From Oleidesulfovibrio alaskensis DSM 16109 (GTDB lineage: Bacteria; Desulfobacterota; Desulfovibrionia; Desulfovibrionales; Desulfovibrionaceae), in assembly GCF_000482745.1 (NCBI RefSeq), contig NZ_KI519494.1:441682-505681 (forward strand): 64,000 bases of DNA. Reading direction: 5' to 3'. Below, one piece after another: positions 60,825 through 64,000 of this stretch. Every line of letters begins with the position of its first letter. Position 1 is the first letter of the stretch. The position numbers were made by a program, and so were the translations under genes. The notes beneath the pieces were generated by a model that did not search any database, was not told the origin of the DNA, and saw only the letters and a program-made list of their open reading frames with translations.

Positions 60825-61138
60825 CGGAAAAATGGGTGCTTGGTGCAACTCTCACCAAGAGACCGCCATCATGACGGCCTGTGGGGCAACGTTCGGCAGA
60901 ACATGGCACCAGCCTTGGCAGACAAAACTTCCGGCATCAACGCCATCGTCTATCAGATATACGGAACCGCCGGCTAACTCCGGCGGCGCAGGTACGAGTA
61001 TGTACAGGCGCGCTGTTCAACACTGACGAAATGGACGTAAGCCACGGCTCGCAGTTTCTGCAGGATTTGGAAAACAATATTGTGGCGCAGTTCACAGGTG
61101 CCGAGACGTCTGTATCTCCAGCATCCTCAGGTAGTTAA
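60825..61138 (+). pseudogene. Scar of broken coding sequence next to tRNA-Arg
   Basis: Two short coding-like pieces lie in different frames. One ends GLWGNVRQNMAPALADKTSG...IYGTAG at a stop near 60977, the other contains DEMDVSHGSQFLQDLENNIVAQF and stops near 61138. Neither has a credible start with ribosome-binding site, and I recognise no family. A frameshifted remnant of a mobile or phage gene is plausible because it abuts a tRNA 3' end, but I see no integrase signature or repeat of the tRNA end within the window. Confidence 0.35.
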
Positions 61139-61144
61139 GGCATG

Positions 61145-61177
61145 AAAAAAAGCCCCCGCATTGCAAGAATGGGGGGC
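61145..61177 (-). terminator. Intrinsic terminator after the glycyl radical enzyme
   Basis: On the minus strand GCCCCC-CATT pairs with AATG-C-GGGGGC (61152-61177, one bulge), followed by seven T. A second hairpin, GGAGGC with GCCTCC around a TTGCA/TGCAA inner stem (about 61186-61211), lies between it and the stop codon. Confidence 0.88.
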
Positions 61178-61282
61178 ATGGACCGGAGGCGTTGCAGACT
61201 GCAAGCCTCCAGTCCTTAGTCCAAGGCTGCCACTATGAAGACACGTAAGTGTGTGCCGCCCGATGAGCCTTTAGCCTAGCTA

Positions 61283-63718
61283 TTACAGTTCATGCTCAGT
61301 ACGAGCGATCAGCTCATCCTGAATGTTTGCGGGCAGGTCAGTCCAGTAGGCGCTGTAGCCGGCAACACGAACCATGAGGTCTTTGTACTTTTCAGGCTCT
61401 TTCTTTGCTGCAATCAGATCGTCGCGGTTAAGCACGTTGAACTGAATGTGCTTGCCTTTGTAGTCGCTGAAGTAGGTCTTGATAAGGGAGGCCAGGTTTG
61501 CAGTCCCTTTCTCGCCCCTGATGTTGCTGGGAGAGAAGCGCATGTTGAAGAGCACGCCGTACAGGTCATGCTGGTCAATGCTGCCTGCGGACTTGATAAC
61601 CGCAGAGGGACCGTTCACGTCGGTACCCTGTACAGGGGAAACAGCGCCGTCGGAGAAGGAAGTTCCGGCTTTACGGCCGCAGGGCAGCGCGCCGGTCTTG
61701 GCGCCCGTTCCACCGTGGAAACCGATGGAGTGCGGGGAAACCTCATACCTGCCGCCGTCCGTTGCAGGCTGTGCGTGCCAGATTTCCTTGATCCAGTTGT
61801 ACACGTCGGTCAGCAGCTGATCCACTTCGGGGATGTCGTTACCGAACTTGGGCATAGCCATGCACTTGGCACGCAGTTCTTCGTGGCCTTCCCAGTTGGC
61901 GCGCATTGCATCCAGCATTTCCTGCGGGGTGCAGATCGGGTTTTCGCCAAACACGCCGTGCTTAAGCACGTACAGTTCGTTGGCTACGTCCTGCACGGCT
62001 ACGGGCACTATGTACATGCAGCTGTCAGCATGTTCTGCACCGCCGAGGCTGCAGACCTTGCCACGGCCGATGCAGTCATCGGTGAAGGCAGACATCATGA
62101 TATCGGGGAAGGTGTCGCCGTGCTGGAGCTTTGCTGCACGTCCGCTCTTGGTGCTGACATTTGCCCAGTATTCAATCATGGCCTTGTAAGCTGCAACAAA
62201 CTCTTCATAGGAGGTCATCTGGGTAAAGTCGCCGGTTTTCGGCCCCAGCTGCGAGTTGGAGATGAAATCCCAACCGTTGTACATGGTAAGCTCAAGGATT
62301 CGGCCATAGCTGGTAACCAGAGGCCAGATGGAGCTGGTTTTGCCGGGAACCGTGTGCAGGGTACAACCGCCCAGAGCGTAGTTGCGTGCTTCCTCCATCG
62401 TGTAACCACGGGCAAGCAGGTACTGGATGCTGGGTTCGTCGTTGAAGAAGGCAGGGAAGCCCATGCCCAGCTTAACGGTTTCCAGTGCACGCTTCATGAA
62501 CTTGGGATCGATCTGGGTGTGCCAACGCACGGATATCGTCGGGTGAGTCGTTCTTACACGCTCTGCGGCTTCCAGGAATGCGAAGGACAGTTCGTTGGTG
62601 GCGTCTCTGCCGGTCTTGGGGTCTACGCCGCAGATAACGCAGTTATGGAAGTGGGATTCGCTGCTCAGGTTCGGAGTCATAACGTCGGGCCAGAACTGGC
62701 GCTTACCCATAATCTTGACTCGGAAGCATTCGAACAGCTGGACAACATATTCGTCGTCGATTTTGCCGCTGGCAATGTCAGACTTGTACTGGGGGTACAT
62801 GATCTGATCGATACGGCCATAGCCCATGCCGAAGGTACGGGTATCGTAAAAGACCATGAGCAGACCGAATACGAGAGACTGGAGGGCTTCCTGGAAGGTT
62901 TCTGCCGGATGTTCCGGAACGCGGTTGCATACGCGGGCCATCTCTTCCAGTTCTGCCTTGCGAACCGGATCGGTTTCCTTGGCTGCCAGTTCGGTGGCAA
63001 GGTCACGATATCTGTGAGCGTAATCGATACCACCCAGCAGCATTTCCTTGAGTCCAAGCCAGAACTCATGGCGACGATAGTCTTCGTAGGTAATCATTAC
63101 GAACTTTTCGAGCTGCTCGTCGATATCTGCGATCAAGCCGCGGACGCCTCTTTTCACCAGACGGTCAAGGTCGGGGCAGTTCCATGCTTTTTCAGCAAAC
63201 ATTTCAGAAACAGTGTTCACGATCCAGGAACCGGCTTCACCGATCTTGTGTTCCAAAGCGGCTTCTTCGTCACCGAGGAAGGCAATCCACTTTTCCTTTC
63301 CGCCTGTTTCTCTGAAATATTCACCGATGGATCTGCCGATTTCCATCTGCTCTTCATCTTCCCACCTGAAGAAGCCCTTTCTGCCTTCCACACCATAGTT
63401 GTCGATGTAGTCTACAATCCAGGTTGCAGCCAGATCGGGGAAGAATTCGGGGCCCATCGGCTTGGCGCTGAAGTCACCGCAAAGCAGCTGATGGTCATCA
63501 ATACGGATGGGCATTTCCTGAAGGATTTTGCGAATGGCCTTGCCGCGTCTGCGGAAGAAATGCAAGCTTTCCGTTTCCTTGTAGCTTTCCATAAGAAGCT
63601 GCGCGCGCGACATAGACATAGACTGGGAGTAACGCAGAGGGTTCAAAACATCCCACATCACGTTACCACGAGAGCGATCCTCATACTTGTTGTATTGGAC
63701 TTTTTCAACGTTCTTCAT
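61283..63718 (-). CDS. Glycyl radical enzyme of unassigned substrate
   Basis: An 811-residue pyruvate-formate-lyase-like enzyme. The C-terminal radical motif VRVAGYSAYW places the glycyl radical at Gly787. The thiyl Cys is Cys452 in YALGGCTLHTVPG. Dehydratase- and lyase-type relatives (choline, glycerol, isethionate, hydroxyproline enzymes) have CxE here; this protein has CTL, so the acidic general base is missing. GALPCGRKAGTSFSDGAVSP and GTDVNGPSAV are family segments nearer the arylacetate-decarboxylase and addition-type branches by eye. ATG 63718 has AGGAG eight bases upstream. An activating enzyme is required and should lie to the right of the window. Its DNA reads less GC-rich than the neighbours. 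Confidence 0.88.
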   Translation of the reverse strand: MKNVEKVQYNKYEDRSRGNVMWDVLNPLRYSQSMSMSRAQLLMESYKETESLHFFRRRGKAIRKILQEMPIRIDDHQLLCGDFSAKPMGPEFFPDLAATWIVDYIDNYGVEGRKGFFRWEDEEQMEIGRSIGEYFRETGGKEKWIAFLGDEEAALEHKIGEAGSWIVNTVSEMFAEKAWNCPDLDRLVKRGVRGLIADIDEQLEKFVMITYEDYRRHEFWLGLKEMLLGGIDYAHRYRDLATELAAKETDPVRKAELEEMARVCNRVPEHPAETFQEALQSLVFGLLMVFYDTRTFGMGYGRIDQIMYPQYKSDIASGKIDDEYVVQLFECFRVKIMGKRQFWPDVMTPNLSSESHFHNCVICGVDPKTGRDATNELSFAFLEAAERVRTTHPTISVRWHTQIDPKFMKRALETVKLGMGFPAFFNDEPSIQYLLARGYTMEEARNYALGGCTLHTVPGKTSSIWPLVTSYGRILELTMYNGWDFISNSQLGPKTGDFTQMTSYEEFVAAYKAMIEYWANVSTKSGRAAKLQHGDTFPDIMMSAFTDDCIGRGKVCSLGGAEHADSCMYIVPVAVQDVANELYVLKHGVFGENPICTPQEMLDAMRANWEGHEELRAKCMAMPKFGNDIPEVDQLLTDVYNWIKEIWHAQPATDGGRYEVSPHSIGFHGGTGAKTGALPCGRKAGTSFSDGAVSPVQGTDVNGPSAVIKSAGSIDQHDLYGVLFNMRFSPSNIRGEKGTANLASLIKTYFSDYKGKHIQFNVLNRDDLIAAKKEPEKYKDLMVRVAGYSAYWTDLPANIQDELIARTEHEL

Positions 63719-63758
63719 GTCTTTAACTCCTTCTACCTTTGTTGTTACAGCTGGCTGC

Positions 63759-63780
63759 AAACATGCATGTTTCCATTATA
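63759..63780 (-). promoter_or_regulatory. Promoter -10 and palindromic operator of the glycyl radical enzyme gene
   Basis: A consensus TATAAT (63775-63780 on the minus strand) lies 57 bases before the start codon. Immediately downstream, overlapping the expected transcription start, is the perfect palindrome AAACATGCATGTTT (63759-63772). No good -35 is visible, suggesting activator dependence or a repressor-controlled site. Confidence 0.5.
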
Positions 63781-63903
63781 AAAAGGCTACTGTACTGCAC
63801 TGGATATACAGAACCGCAAAACCAACTTTCATTTCACAACACCACCGGCGGTTCCTTTCTGCCGATCAGGCGGCGTTGGCAGGAACCAATTCAGGCTGTC
63901 GGC

Positions 63904-64000
63904 CTAGAACGACATGACAAGCTCTTCCAGTTCATCAAGATACTTGTCTGACTGCCGCGCATGCCTTTGCGGCTCACTGAACCCCAGGCGCAAATACTTG
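63904..64000 (-). CDS. 3' end of an unidentified gene (partial)
   Basis: The minus strand from the window edge reads as an open frame whose last residues are RQSDKYLDELEELVMSF, followed by TAG. The remaining gene lies beyond position 64000. It is transcribed toward the glycyl radical enzyme gene, 185 bases away. In such loci a radical-SAM activase, a regulator or a transporter could sit here; nothing in the visible tail decides. Confidence 0.5.
   Translation of the reverse strand, partial: KYLRLGFSEPQRHARQSDKYLDELEELVMSF

Noticed and set aside
61283..63718. Assignment of the glycyl radical enzyme as choline TMA-lyase or isethionate lyase
   Set aside because: Both families have a Glu two residues after the thiyl Cys; here it is Leu, and no microcompartment or sulfonate genes are visible.
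61292..63781. An 829-codon open frame on the plus strand opposite the glycyl radical enzyme
   Set aside because: It is an antisense shadow: the minus strand carries recognised radical and thiyl motifs, and the plus frame has no family features and no ribosome site.
1..64000. CRISPR arrays, insertion sequences, rRNA operons
   Set aside because: I saw no regular direct-repeat array, no transposase motifs with inverted ends and no rRNA sequence; the only structured repeats are the three palindromes at 20963-21044.

Overview
The window is chromosomal DNA of a GC-rich, free-living anaerobe. Cofactor and stress genes (a signal-peptide CbiK cobaltochelatase under a cobalamin riboswitch, selA, a three-domain NifU with NifS, a glycyl radical enzyme, an iron-dependent alcohol dehydrogenase) and very dense signalling (CheV, HD-GYP, sensor kinases carrying substrate-binding domains) point to a sulfate-reducing deltaproteobacterium of the Desulfovibrio/Oleidesulfovibrio type. 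A D. alaskensis-like strain is my best guess. This is inference from gene content, not from a database match.

Layout. 0-7.4 kb: a membrane protein, mobA, an AhpD-like protein, a response regulator with an HD-GYP output and its cognate sensor kinase, then an Rrf2 regulator. 7.5-10.8 kb: L-serine dehydratase, an AIM24 protein and a PhzF protein. 10.9-15.7 kb: a cobalamin-riboswitch operon (cbiK, ABC permease, ATPase, binding protein, cobI) with overlapping genes. 15.7-20.2 kb: a gate-domain membrane protein, a degenerate sensor kinase and CheV. 20.3-26.7 kb: an alkyltransferase-like protein, a predicted sigma54-dependent small RNA with three phased operators, a sigma54 activator, a hybrid pseudokinase, a U32 peptidase and a PHP phosphatase. 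26.9-32.5 kb: Trm112, two Hsp20 proteins, YfcE, Dus and glycogen phosphorylase. 32.6-36.9 kb: a diguanylate cyclase with a B12-binding protein, an EAL-HDOD protein and a VOC protein. 37-41.1 kb: cysE, cysK, nifS, nifU. 41.3-45.5 kb: two tandem HD-GYP proteins and a chemoreceptor. 45.6-48.7 kb: YjbQ and an amino-acid ABC transporter lacking its ATPase. 48.8-53.4 kb: a second CheV, a small zinc-ribbon gene interrupted by in-frame UGA, a lytic transglycosylase, a YihY protein and a binding protein. 53.6-60.5 kb: alcohol dehydrogenase, M18 aminopeptidase, UDP-glucuronate decarboxylase, selA and folC. 60.7-64 kb: tRNA-Arg(UCU), a short scar without an intact gene, then a glycyl radical enzyme whose base composition reads less GC-rich. 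This may be the edge of a genomic island.

The most interesting part is 20.6-24.4 kb. A sigma54 activator with intact AAA+ motifs lacks the phosphoacceptor Asp in its receiver (His52). The hybrid kinase co-transcribed with it has lost its phosphorylatable His (Glu179), its ATP-binding boxes and its own receiver Asp (Ala475). Immediately downstream lie three 16-bp palindromes spaced exactly 33 bp apart, an AT-rich stretch, a -24/-12 promoter and a ~150-nt structured transcript with an anti-Shine-Dalgarno core, ending in an intrinsic terminator. The architecture resembles the LuxO/Qrr arrangement of vibrios, but it appears to be driven by a phosphorylation-dead relay.
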